This document shows, piece after piece, positions 16,708 to 24,672 of a stretch of 64,000 nt of DNA. The notes below the pieces were generated by a model that was given only the letters and a program-made list of their open reading frames with translations, ran no database searches and had not been told where the DNA came from. A program made the translations under genes and the position numbers. Position 1 is the first letter of the stretch. Every line of letters begins with the position of its first letter. Origin of the DNA: CAWBUW01 sp963792075 (lineage in GTDB: Bacteria > Chloroflexota > Anaerolineae > Anaerolineales > UBA4823); NCBI GenBank assembly GCA_963792075.1, contig CAWBUW010000002.1, positions 248,001-312,000 of the forward strand, in the 5' to 3' direction.

Positions 16708-16941
16708 ATGAAAATTCAAGATTTTTCTCGGCAAACTGGTCTATCTGCCAAAACAATCCGCTATTATGAGTCGATTGGCATATTACGGTCCCCACAGCAT
16801 GCGCCAAACGGATATCGTGAATATGGCGAACAAGATCTGGAGCGTGCGCACGTTGTAGCAGGGGCGCGTTCTCTAGAACTTTCTCTGGACGAAATTTCAG
16901 AGTTGCTTGCCATGACTGGGACTGACATTCCCAACCGATGA
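16708..16941 (+). pseudogene. Truncated MerR-family metal regulator
   Basis: The 77-residue frame has an intact MerR winged helix (MKIQDFSRQTGLSAKTIRYYE, GYREYGEQDLERA) and the start of the connector helix (LDEISELLAM), then stops. Downstream bases in other frames encode DDVDGKSCTCHLAKE and EKLTEIKRRIL. These look like the cysteine metal site and dimerisation helix of the same protein, so at least two frame changes separate the halves. Most MerR proteins of this class are 130-145 residues. The DNA-binding part fits the operator just upstream, but effector binding and dimerisation would be lost unless the frame breaks are sequencing errors. Confidence 0.65.
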
Positions 16942-17014
16942 TGTCGATGGTAAAAGCTGCACTTGTCATCTTGCAAAAGAGCGAAAAACTAACTGAAATC
17001 AAAAGGAGAATTTT

Positions 17015-18448
17015 ATGGATAATTATTTTGATCTATTAATTCTAGGCTCTGGCTCCACCGCATTCGCCGCCGCCTTGCGCGCGGCTGAACTTGGAAAAAC
17101 CGCAGCGATGACCGAAATGCGCACACTGGGAGGCACTTGCGTCAATCGCGGCTGCTTGCCAAGCAAAAACCTGATTGAAGCCGCACGCATTGTTTGGGAA
17201 TCTGCTCATCCGCGTTATGAAGGATTGAGACCAGTTAAGATGGAATTCGATTTCGGAGAATTGATTTTCCAAAAGCAGGATGTGGTTCACTCGTATCGCG
17301 ATAAGAAATACCAATCCATCGTGTATGAAGAAGACAAAATTAAGGTCTTTGAGGGACAAGCAAAATTGATTGACAACCATACTGTGATTGTGGGAGACAA
17401 GAAAATCAGCGGAGACCAAATTCTGATTGCGACAGGTACGCGTCCTACCATCCCGCACATAGCGGGCCTTGATCAGGTTCCGTATCTTACTTCCGATTTA
17501 TTGACTTCGGATGAAGCGCAGGAATTGAAAGAACTTCCTGAGTCGCTGGTGATTGTCGGCGGCGGTTATATCGCGCTTGAATTGGGACAGATGTTCCATC
17601 GCTTTGGAACACGAGTAACCATCCTTGAACGCAGTCAAGTAATTCTTCCCAATTACGAACCAGAAGTCTCAGATGCCCTGACTTTTTCGTTGCGAGAGGA
17701 AGGACTCCATCTTGTTACAGGAGCGCAGGTCGAACACGTCTCCCAAAAATTGGATCATCAGGTTGAAGTGATGGCTCGTATCGGCAGAATAGAGCAATCC
17801 TTCAGCGGACAGAAACTTCTGGTTGCCACAGGCAGGGAGCCAAACACCGACAATGCAGAGCTTGAAAATGTTGGCGTTCAGCTAGATGAACGAGGTTTCG
17901 TGAAGGTCAATGACGAACTGCAAACGAACGTTCCCAATATCTGGGCGGCGGGAGATGTCATTGGTCGCCAAATAGAAAACCAGCTCGCGACACCTGTTGG
18001 TGCACATGACGGTGTGATCGTAGCGAAGAATGCGCTAGCGAATGCACATCAAAAGGTTGATCATCGTGTAATTCCTCGGACAATCTTCACCGATCCACAA
18101 GTTGCGGTCGTGGGCATGACGGATGAAGAAGCCAACGGCTCGGGTATCCGTTGCTGGTGCGGCACGATCCCGCTTGAACTGGTTCCGCGCGCAGGCGCAA
18201 CTCATCAATCCAACGGAATTGCAAAAATGGTCATCAACAATGATACTCAAGAGGTAGTAGGGGTTTCATTGGTGATGCCCAACGCGGGCGAGGTCATTCA
18301 CGAGGCAGCAATGGCGCTTCGCTTCAGAGCTAAACTCGAAGATTACATTGATATGATTCACGTTTATCCCACGATGGCAGAGGCATTGAAGATCGCGGCG
18401 ATCTCGTATTTCAAAGACCCCGCAAAACTTTCCTGTTGCGCGGAGTAA
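17015..18448 (+). CDS. merA: Mercuric-reductase-like flavoprotein disulfide reductase
   Basis: 477 residues; pyridine nucleotide-disulfide oxidoreductase family. The redox-active pair is GGTCVNRGCLPSK; an FAD motif (LGSGSTAFAAALRAAE), an NAD(P) motif (VIVGGGYIALELGQM) and a second FAD motif (NIWAAGDVIG) are in order. The C-terminus ends KLSCCAE: the vicinal cysteine pair specific to mercuric reductase, which delivers Hg(II) to the active site for reduction to Hg(0) by NADPH. The optional N-terminal NmerA domain is absent, as in many reductases. Good ribosome site (AAAGGAGA). It lies 73 bases after the broken merR and no mer transport gene is present, so the operon is minimal or eroded. The A+T-richer look and fragment-filled surroundings suggest transfer. 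Confidence 0.8.
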   Translation: MDNYFDLLILGSGSTAFAAALRAAELGKTAAMTEMRTLGGTCVNRGCLPSKNLIEAARIVWESAHPRYEGLRPVKMEFDFGELIFQKQDVVHSYRDKKYQSIVYEEDKIKVFEGQAKLIDNHTVIVGDKKISGDQILIATGTRPTIPHIAGLDQVPYLTSDLLTSDEAQELKELPESLVIVGGGYIALELGQMFHRFGTRVTILERSQVILPNYEPEVSDALTFSLREEGLHLVTGAQVEHVSQKLDHQVEVMARIGRIEQSFSGQKLLVATGREPNTDNAELENVGVQLDERGFVKVNDELQTNVPNIWAAGDVIGRQIENQLATPVGAHDGVIVAKNALANAHQKVDHRVIPRTIFTDPQVAVVGMTDEEANGSGIRCWCGTIPLELVPRAGATHQSNGIAKMVINNDTQEVVGVSLVMPNAGEVIHEAAMALRFRAKLEDYIDMIHVYPTMAEALKIAAISYFKDPAKLSCCAE

Positions 18449-18459
18449 AGGAAATAATT

Positions 18460-18492
18460 ATGTCTAATTGTTGTTCTTTACCTACTGTTTAG
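18460..18492 (+). other. Ten-residue cysteine peptide frame and gene-poor remainder
   Basis: After the reductase a well-placed AAGGAA precedes a frame encoding MSNCCSLPTV and a stop. It resembles the start of a thiol-rich metal-resistance protein cut off early; no continuation was recognised. The bases from 18493 to 18727 contain no gene I can support. Confidence 0.25.
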
Positions 18493-18727
18493 GCAACGTG
18501 TACAATATGATAAAGGGCTTGGAAAAGCCAGCCTTCGCCACGACCTGAGCATAGACTTATCAGCCAAAAAGTCACGGAAATGGGGAAGGAAGCAAGATTA
18601 GAAAAATAAGCAGAGGCAAGAAATGCCTGCGTCTAGACTTATTGCGGGATTTAAGACGCCGAGATGAGAGCTTAGACCTACAACCGAAATCTTCATGAAA
18701 TCATAGCAATGATGGTATCATCACAAC

Positions 18728-19702
18728 GTGACCACTGCCACCGCCATCAGCCATCCCAATATAGCTTTCATCAAGTACTGGGGGAATCGCGACCAGGCTT
18801 TGCGCCTGCCGGCGAATGGCTCGATCTCGATGAACCTCGCCGGGCTGGAAACCCGGACTACCGTCCGTTTTGATCCCGACTTGCCCAACGATGTGCTCAA
18901 GCTCAATGGCAAGTTCTCGAAAGGTCCCGCGCTCCAGCGGGTCAGCGCCCTGCTCGAACGTGTACGGGGGTTGAGTGGCTTGCGGCATTCTGCCCTGGTC
19001 TCCAGCAAAAACAATTTCCCCATAGGTGTGGGGATTGCCTCATCTGCCTCGGCGTTTGCTGCCTTAGCCGTCGCGGCCAGTGCTGCCGCCGGGCTGGAAT
19101 TGACCGAGGCTGAGCTCTCCTGCCTGGCACGCAGCGGGTCAGGATCTGCCTGCCGTTCGGTGCCGGGCGGGTTCGTGGAATGGCAGCCTGGCTCGGACGA
19201 CAGCGATTCTTATGCGTATAGTATTGCACCCCCAGAACATTGGGATCTGGTAGATTGCATCGCGGTCATTTCCTCAGCGCACAAGCCAATTGGATCTACA
19301 GAAGGGCACACGCTGGCCGCGAGCAGCCCTCTGCAGGCCGCGCGTGTGTTGGATGCTCCCCGGCGTTTGGACCTGTGCCGGAAGGCGATCCTGGAGCGGG
19401 ATTTCACCGCATTTGCAGAGATCGTCGAAGTGGACAGCAACATGATGTACGCGGTGATGATGACCTCGACGCCGCAACTGTTGTACTGGCAGCCAGGTAC
19501 GCTGGCGGTAATGCAAGCGGTGCAGGATTGGCGCAAAAGCGGCCTGCCGGCTTGTTTTACCGTCGACGCGGGCCCAAACGTGCACGTGATGTGCCTGGGT
19601 TCCGTCGTGGAACAGGTGCAGCAGCGGCTGTTGGGGATCCCTGGGGTAGGGCAGGTGCTCGTGGCGCGCGCGGGTGGCCCCGCGCGTGTCGTGACCGTAT
19701 AG
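18728..19702 (+). CDS. mvaD: Diphosphomevalonate (or phosphomevalonate) decarboxylase
   Basis: GHMP-family enzyme of 324 residues that phosphorylates and decarboxylates mevalonate (di)phosphate to isopentenyl (di)phosphate. Motifs in order: NIAFIKYWGNRDQALRLP with NGSISMNL, the ATP loop GIASSASAFAALA, LARSGSGSACRSVPGGFVEW, and FTVDAGPNVHV with the catalytic aspartate. A GTG start is used; no strong ribosome site is visible. Chloroflexota are known to contain a monophosphate-specific member (Roseiflexus) working with isopentenyl phosphate kinase, so the substrate is uncertain. It lies 3.4 kb from the aconitase X/UbiD operon, which would serve the same pathway by a different chemistry. It is followed by a strong hairpin and rseP, a place where MEP-pathway bacteria often have dxr. 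Confidence 0.88.
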   Translation: MTTATAISHPNIAFIKYWGNRDQALRLPANGSISMNLAGLETRTTVRFDPDLPNDVLKLNGKFSKGPALQRVSALLERVRGLSGLRHSALVSSKNNFPIGVGIASSASAFAALAVAASAAAGLELTEAELSCLARSGSGSACRSVPGGFVEWQPGSDDSDSYAYSIAPPEHWDLVDCIAVISSAHKPIGSTEGHTLAASSPLQAARVLDAPRRLDLCRKAILERDFTAFAEIVEVDSNMMYAVMMTSTPQLLYWQPGTLAVMQAVQDWRKSGLPACFTVDAGPNVHVMCLGSVVEQVQQRLLGIPGVGQVLVARAGGPARVVTV

Positions 19703-19750
19703 GAAAGGGGGTGCCGGGACACAATCGTGTCCGGGCACCCCCTTTCCTAT
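19699..19750 (+). terminator. Long terminator-like hairpin overlapping the mvaD stop
   Basis: ATAGGAAAGGGGGTGCC..GGACAC pairs almost perfectly with its complement over about 23 bp with a loop of a few bases. The left arm includes the stop codon. There is no long T run, and the shape resembles the other long palindromes of this window. Confidence 0.7.
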
Positions 19751-19790
19751 TAGAGTTTCATAAGAAACGGGCTGGCAAGACAGGGGTTTC

Positions 19791-19819
19791 TGGAAAATTC
19801 TTCACGGAGGCGATATAAT
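19791..19819 (+). promoter_or_regulatory. Candidate promoter of rseP
   Basis: A perfect TATAAT (19814-19819) lies 50 bases before the rseP start, with a weak TGGAAA at -35 (17-base spacer). Confidence 0.45.
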
Positions 19820-19868
19820 CCAATGTGGTAGAATCTGCCGTTATTAGATTAAGGTTAAAGGTTAGACG

Positions 19869-20936
19869 ATGTTACAACTCTTAGAATTTGTGGCTGCCCT
19901 GGCAGCTCTGATCATTATTCATGAATCAGGCCATTTTCTGGCCTGTAAACTGTTTAAAATTCAAGTCGATGAGTTTGGGATTGGCTTCCCGCCACGGATT
20001 GCGCGCCTGTTTACCTGGAAAGGCACCGAATTCACCTTGAACTGGATCCCGTTAGGAGGCTTTGTCCGTCCCCGCGGTGAAAACGATCCGACCATACCGG
20101 GCAGCCTGGCTGGCGCCAATCCGTGGGTGCGGATTGGTGTTTATCTGGCTGGCCCGCTGTCGAACCTGCTCGTTGCGGTGGTCCTGTATGCGATCATCAT
20201 TTCGCGCATAGGGATTGCCGATCCGAAGCAGTTAGACGTAGTGACCATTACCGCCATCGCACCAGGCTCGCCAGCCGCACAGGCTGGCTTGCAGGTGGAT
20301 GACGTCATCATGCAAGTCAACGGGACCTTGATCGACAGCACGACCAAACTGCACGATACGGTTTACGCCGCTCTCGACCAACCGGCGGCTTTACGTATCC
20401 GCCGCGGTGGGCAGGAGTTCGATGTGTCCTTGACGCCCCGCTCCAACCCGCCGGCCGGGGAAGGCGCCATCGGGATCATGATGGGCACCCCCATCGTGCA
20501 CGTCAACCCCCTCCAGGCTATACCGATGGGGGTAGTGGCAACTTATGATCATTCGGTCGCCTTATTTACCATGATCGGCCAGGTGATCAGCGGCCAGGGC
20601 CAACCTGAGGCAGGGCGGCTGGTGGGTTATAAAGGTATGTACGATATTTACACGGGGATACGTTCCAGCGAGGCAGGCTCCGGCTACCCCGCAGGGGTTG
20701 AGGTCCTAGGCTTTTTCACCAGCATCACGATTTCCCTGGGTATGCTCAACCTGCTGCCGGTTCCGGTGTTAGATGGGGGGAGGATTTTCTTCGCCCTGCC
20801 TGAAATCTTGCTGCGCAAACGCATCCCCCAGAAATTCGAGAACGTGGTCAATTTTGTTAGTTTTGCCTTGCTGATCCTGCTGTTGATCTTCATCAACTTG
20901 CAGGACTTTATTAACCCGATTCAATTACCCAAATAG
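19869..20936 (+). CDS. rseP: Site-2 metalloprotease RseP (M50)
   Basis: Intramembrane zinc protease of 355 residues that cleaves membrane-spanning anti-sigma factors and signal peptides. The zinc motif HESGH is in the first transmembrane helix (LIIIHESGHFLACKLF), the FGIGFPPRI and NWIPLGGFV segments follow, a PDZ domain spans about 125-205 (GSPAAQAGLQVDDVIMQVNG), and the third zinc ligand lies in NLLPVPVLDGGRIFF near residue 300. Two further helices close the protein. ATG start preceded by an AAAGGTT ribosome site. It heads a run of co-directional genes (HEAT protein, AEC carrier, peptidase, acylphosphatase) with short gaps, so it may be the first gene of that operon. Confidence 0.95.
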   Translation: MLQLLEFVAALAALIIIHESGHFLACKLFKIQVDEFGIGFPPRIARLFTWKGTEFTLNWIPLGGFVRPRGENDPTIPGSLAGANPWVRIGVYLAGPLSNLLVAVVLYAIIISRIGIADPKQLDVVTITAIAPGSPAAQAGLQVDDVIMQVNGTLIDSTTKLHDTVYAALDQPAALRIRRGGQEFDVSLTPRSNPPAGEGAIGIMMGTPIVHVNPLQAIPMGVVATYDHSVALFTMIGQVISGQGQPEAGRLVGYKGMYDIYTGIRSSEAGSGYPAGVEVLGFFTSITISLGMLNLLPVPVLDGGRIFFALPEILLRKRIPQKFENVVNFVSFALLILLLIFINLQDFINPIQLPK

Positions 20937-20947
20937 TAATATTTCCT

Positions 20948-22039
20948 ATGTTAGATGCTGTTGTAATCCCATTTGATCAAGTTATCCAGGCGCTGTTGGA
21001 TATGGACAAGCCATTCCCGCCCAAGTATATTTATCGCCTGTCGGACATCACCCAGGCTGAAACGGCCAGCCTGAAAAAGGCCTGGCCGGAAGTGCCGGTC
21101 ATACGGCGGCAGGCGGTGATGGAAGACGTACAGTCGATGGGCGAGGATGATTACCTGTTAGATTTCAACGCCGTGGGCCGGTTGGCATTACAGGATGGGG
21201 AGGGTTATATCCGTGCACTTGCGATCAAGTTGCTGGCCGAGTATGAGCTGGAGGATTTATTACCCAATTTCCTATACCTGGTAGAACATGACCCGGATGA
21301 GCAGGTGCGGGCAGCCAACGCTGGTGCGCTGGGCACTTTTGTTTACCTGGGCGAAATCGAAGAACTATCGCAGAAGAAGCTGAAGAAGGTCGAAGAGATC
21401 CTCCTCCGAGTCCAACAGGGTACAGATACGGATCTGGTTCGCCGGCGAGCGCTTGAGGCGCTGGGTTTTTCCAGTCGTGAAGAAGTGGAGGGTCTGATCG
21501 AGCAGGCATATTCCCGGGGAGAACGCGAGTGGCTTGTTTCGGCATTGCTGGCGATGGGACGTTCTTCGGACAATGCGTGGGATTCCAAAGTGATTGCCAT
21601 GCTGGAGGACCGCCGCCCGGATGTGCGCGCCGAAGCCGCAGCGGCCGCCGGTGAACTTTCTATTCGCAGCACGACCAGGCGCTTGGCAGAGCTGCTGCAT
21701 GACTCCCATGATGATGTCCGTGCTGCCGCCATCTGGGCGTTATCCGAGATCGGTGGCGAGGGCGTGCGGGCGCGCTTGGAAGCGCTGCAAGAAGATACTG
21801 CTGATGAAGATGAAGCTGACCTGATTAAATCCGCCCTGGAAAACCTGTCGTTCGCGGAGGACTTTAAGGATTTCTCTATTTTGGAACTGTCAGAAGAGGA
21901 CGAAGACGAAGAGGACAGCTTACTCGATACAGATGATTACGAGGATGATGGGGTATTTGACGAAATCTCTTCAGATGAGTATGATGAAGATGAGTATGAT
22001 GAAGATGAGGATGATGAAAATGATGAGGATCTACGCTAA
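20948..22039 (+). CDS. HEAT-repeat protein with an acidic tail
   Basis: 363 residues, cytoplasmic, no signal or membrane segment. Residues about 60-300 contain alpha-helical HEAT/PBS-lyase-type repeats (DVRAEAAAAAGEL, DVRAAAIWALSEIGGEGV). The last 60 residues are almost only Asp and Glu (with Tyr), encoded by near-repeats of GATGAGTATGATGAA. HEAT proteins act as scaffolds, so a binding rather than enzymatic role is likely. The low-complexity acidic tail may bind basic proteins or ions. It starts 12 bases after the rseP stop. The function is not known; a link to protein quality control through rseP is only suggested by position. Confidence 0.7.
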   Translation: MLDAVVIPFDQVIQALLDMDKPFPPKYIYRLSDITQAETASLKKAWPEVPVIRRQAVMEDVQSMGEDDYLLDFNAVGRLALQDGEGYIRALAIKLLAEYELEDLLPNFLYLVEHDPDEQVRAANAGALGTFVYLGEIEELSQKKLKKVEEILLRVQQGTDTDLVRRRALEALGFSSREEVEGLIEQAYSRGEREWLVSALLAMGRSSDNAWDSKVIAMLEDRRPDVRAEAAAAAGELSIRSTTRRLAELLHDSHDDVRAAAIWALSEIGGEGVRARLEALQEDTADEDEADLIKSALENLSFAEDFKDFSILELSEEDEDEEDSLLDTDDYEDDGVFDEISSDEYDEDEYDEDEDDENDEDLR

Positions 22040-22060
22040 GCGCGTGGAAGGTAGTCTCCT

Positions 22061-22972
22061 TTGCCTGAACTGATCGAACTGTTTGCCAATAACCTGCTGC
22101 CAATTTTCATGGTGGCAGGTTTTGGTTTTCTTGTCGGGAAGACCTTCAAGATCCCACCCCGGCCCGTCTCGCAGATCGCTTTTTACCTTTTCAGCCCTTG
22201 CCTGGCCTTTACCATGATCACCGGCAGCGAGGTGGGATGGGAGAGCATTTTGCGCATGTTCATTTTGGGAGCGGCGGAGATCCTGGTGATTGGCCTGGTT
22301 GCCTTCGCTGCGGGCCGGTTTCTCAAGTTGGAGCGGAAGCTCCTGGCAGCCGTCGTGATCAGCAGTATGTTCATGAACGCGGGCAATTATGGATTACCGG
22401 TGGTCAACTTTGCTTTTGGAGCGACGGCATTGGCGTATGCAGTGCCTTTTTTTGTCAGCATGTCGATCCTATCCAACACCGTGGGAGTCTTTTTCGCCTC
22501 GTTGGGCACCATGAACGCTCGCCAGGCGCTGATGGGGGTGTTGCGCATGCCAGTGGTATATGCAGTGGCGGCGGCGCTTTTGTTTAAGAGCCAGGGCTGG
22601 ACACTGCCTGTGCCGTTGGAGCGCGGCGTAACCATCATGGGCAATGCCGCCATCCCAACCATGCTGGTAATGCTCGGGCTGCAGTTCCATGCGGCCAAAT
22701 GGGCTGGACAATATAAGGCGCTTTTCCTGGCAACCGGCCTGCGCCTGTTGGCTGGACCGCTGGTGGCCCTGCTGCTGGCAAAGGTCTTCTCACTGCAGGG
22801 TTTCGCTTTTCAGGCGGGTGTATTAGAATCAGCTATGCCCACCGCGGTATTAACCACGATCCTGGCGACTGAGTTTGATGCTGAGCCTGCCTTTGTCTCA
22901 TTCGTGGTCTTTGTGAGCACCCTGCTCAGCCCATTCACGGTGACACCTATCCTGTATTTCCTGGGCGCATAG
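22061..22972 (+). CDS. AEC-family auxin-efflux-carrier-type transporter
   Basis: 303 residues with about ten hydrophobic segments arranged as two five-helix halves, the AEC/BART fold. Recognisable stretches are FGFLVGKTFKIP at the N-terminus, FMNAGNYGLPV in the first half, GNAAIPTMLVMLGLQ at the start of the second half, and ESAMPTAVLTTILATEFD near the end. Bacterial members transport carboxylates such as malate, or are uncharacterised. A TTG start is used; the gene follows the acidic tail of the HEAT gene by 21 bases and precedes the peptidase gene by 12, which suggests cotranscription. Substrate unknown. Confidence 0.85.
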   Translation: MPELIELFANNLLPIFMVAGFGFLVGKTFKIPPRPVSQIAFYLFSPCLAFTMITGSEVGWESILRMFILGAAEILVIGLVAFAAGRFLKLERKLLAAVVISSMFMNAGNYGLPVVNFAFGATALAYAVPFFVSMSILSNTVGVFFASLGTMNARQALMGVLRMPVVYAVAAALLFKSQGWTLPVPLERGVTIMGNAAIPTMLVMLGLQFHAAKWAGQYKALFLATGLRLLAGPLVALLLAKVFSLQGFAFQAGVLESAMPTAVLTTILATEFDAEPAFVSFVVFVSTLLSPFTVTPILYFLGA

Positions 22973-22984
22973 GGATTTTACCTC

Positions 22985-24229
22985 ATGCCAAAATTATTAA
23001 GCCTGGCTATATGTATAACCTTGGCCGCGACCCTGTTGGCTGCACCGCTGTCTGGGGCGCAGGCACAGTCGGCTCAGGTGTTGGAAACGCAAGTAGAGTA
23101 TTCCTTTGGCGGCCAGGTAACTTTTTGGGCGCGCGTCGCGCTGCCAGCCACGCCAGAAGAAGCGCTGGTGTTCTACCGTTCGACGGGGGATGAGCGCACT
23201 TTGAGTGGGGTACTAACGCTGAATGGGGACCAGGTGGTATTTGTGCATGACCTGACCCAAAAGCCTCTGCGCGCTTTTGCTGAGACAGAGTATTGGTTTG
23301 CTTTTCGTTTCCCTGGCGGCGAGAATTTTATCAGCGATACGTATACTTTCCTTTATGCCGATAACCGTTTTCAGTGGCAGCAGCTTAAGAACGACCAGGT
23401 CGAAGTCAACTGGTATGAAGGCGACCTGGCTTTTGGTCAGATGGCGTTGGATGTAGCCCAGGCCAGCCTGGAACATGCACGCAGCCTGGTTGATTTCCCG
23501 CAGCCAGGGCCCCTGAAATTCTACATTTATGCCAGCGGACCCGAAATGCAATCTACCCTGCGCCTGGGCGCCATGTCGATGGTTGGGGGGCATGCCAGCC
23601 CGGACCTGGGGGTCATGATCGTGTCCTTGCCCTCAGGCCCCGATCAGCGTTCAGAAACAGAGCGGCAGATACCGCATGAGCTGATGCATGTGCTCTTGTA
23701 TCAAAAGCTTGGCCGCGGTTATGACAACCTGCCTGCCTGGTTGAGTGAGGGCATGGCCTCGCAGAACGAGTTTCTCCCCAACCCGGATTATAGCGTGATC
23801 CTGGCAGATGCCGTCCGGCGAGACGCCTTGCTGCCCATGGCCTCTTTGTGCGATAGCTTCCCACTGGATGCAGCCAGTTTCTTCCTCTCCTATGCCCAAT
23901 CTGAAGCTTTTGTGCGTTATTTGTACGATCAGTTTGGTAGGAGCGGGATCGAGCGGCTTCTGGAAAAATATGCCGATGGCGTGGATTGCGAACGCGGCGC
24001 CCAGTTGGCGCTTTCCAGCCCGCTCAGCGAGTTGGACGCACAGTGGCGGCAGTCCCGGTTCGGATTCTCCATCACCTCTCCGGTCCAGGCAGGCCAACCG
24101 ATTTTGCCCTGGGTGGCGCTGGCCGTTCTGGTGCTGTTCGTACCGGCGGTCGTGGCGCTTGGCAGCCTGGTGCTGCCCGGAAAGCCGAAGAAAACCGTTG
24201 GGGATACGGCAGCAGGAGGCCAGGGATGA
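22985..24229 (+). CDS. Secreted, C-terminally anchored gluzincin peptidase (peptidase MA-like)
   Basis: 414 residues. A signal peptide (cleavage near AQAQS) is followed by a beta-rich segment and a zinc-protease domain. HELMH at about residue 233 gives two histidine ligands and the catalytic glutamate; WLSEGMAS about 24 residues later supplies the third ligand glutamate, which is the gluzincin arrangement. A transmembrane helix (LPWVALAVLVLFVPAVVALGS) near residue 375-395 with a basic cytoplasmic tail anchors it, so the protease domain faces outside. The stop overlaps the acylphosphatase start (ATGA). Substrate unknown. Confidence 0.8.
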   Translation: MPKLLSLAICITLAATLLAAPLSGAQAQSAQVLETQVEYSFGGQVTFWARVALPATPEEALVFYRSTGDERTLSGVLTLNGDQVVFVHDLTQKPLRAFAETEYWFAFRFPGGENFISDTYTFLYADNRFQWQQLKNDQVEVNWYEGDLAFGQMALDVAQASLEHARSLVDFPQPGPLKFYIYASGPEMQSTLRLGAMSMVGGHASPDLGVMIVSLPSGPDQRSETERQIPHELMHVLLYQKLGRGYDNLPAWLSEGMASQNEFLPNPDYSVILADAVRRDALLPMASLCDSFPLDAASFFLSYAQSEAFVRYLYDQFGRSGIERLLEKYADGVDCERGAQLALSSPLSELDAQWRQSRFGFSITSPVQAGQPILPWVALAVLVLFVPAVVALGSLVLPGKPKKTVGDTAAGGQG

Positions 24230-24528
24230 GCGAAACGGCCGGTGAGCAGCAGTTTCGATTACATGCCATCGTGGAGGGGCGCGTGCAGGGGGTGGGCTTC
24301 CGTTATTTTGTAGAGGAACAGGCGAACCGCTTGGGCGTAAAAGGGTGGGTGCGCAACCGTTGGGACGAGACGGTGGAAGTAACCGCTGAAGGGGAACGTA
24401 AGGTGTTAGAACGCCTGGTTGTGCAGTTAGAGCGGGGGCCAACCGCTGCTCATGTCAGCCGCGTGCAGGTCCAATGGGAACCATCCAATGGGGAGTTCGG
24501 CGATTTCCGGGTGCGTTCCACTGCCTAA
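24226..24528 (+). CDS. acyP: Acylphosphatase
   Basis: Small cytoplasmic enzyme of 100 residues that hydrolyses carboxyl-phosphate bonds. The signature GRVQGVGFRYFVEEQA holds the phosphate-binding arginine and GVKGWVRNRWDETVEV the catalytic asparagine. It starts inside the stop of the peptidase gene (ATGA overlap), which fixes the start. Last gene of the rseP-led run, followed by a 107-bp palindromic element. Confidence 0.93.
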   Translation: MSETAGEQQFRLHAIVEGRVQGVGFRYFVEEQANRLGVKGWVRNRWDETVEVTAEGERKVLERLVVQLERGPTAAHVSRVQVQWEPSNGEFGDFRVRSTA

Positions 24529-24551
24529 CTAACGTGGCGGTTGTTGAGGCT

Positions 24552-24658
24552 GTCCAAAAAGACGAAAACAAGGAGAAAATATACGTACCTGTGGGGGTTG
24601 TGCGAAGCACAACCCCCACAGGTACGTAAAAATTTTCTTCCTTTGTTTCTTTTTGGAC
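24552..24658. repeat. 107-bp palindromic element, copy A (beside radC 3' end)
   Basis: Terminal arms GTCCAAAAAGA...GGAGAAAAT and the reverse complement at the other end enclose a perfect central hairpin (ACGTACCTGTGGGGGTTGTGC, loop GAA). It has the same length as copy B at 25418-25524. The right flank CCCGAACTGACGTT recurs beside the palindrome at 3898. Confidence 0.85.
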
Positions 24659-24672
24659 GGCCCGAACTGACG

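Noticed and set aside
18493..18727. Transposase remnant suggested by an Arg/Leu/Asp-rich stretch (LRLDLLRDLRRRDES)
   Set aside because: Too short, no DDE-type motif and no inverted ends; similarity could not be supported.
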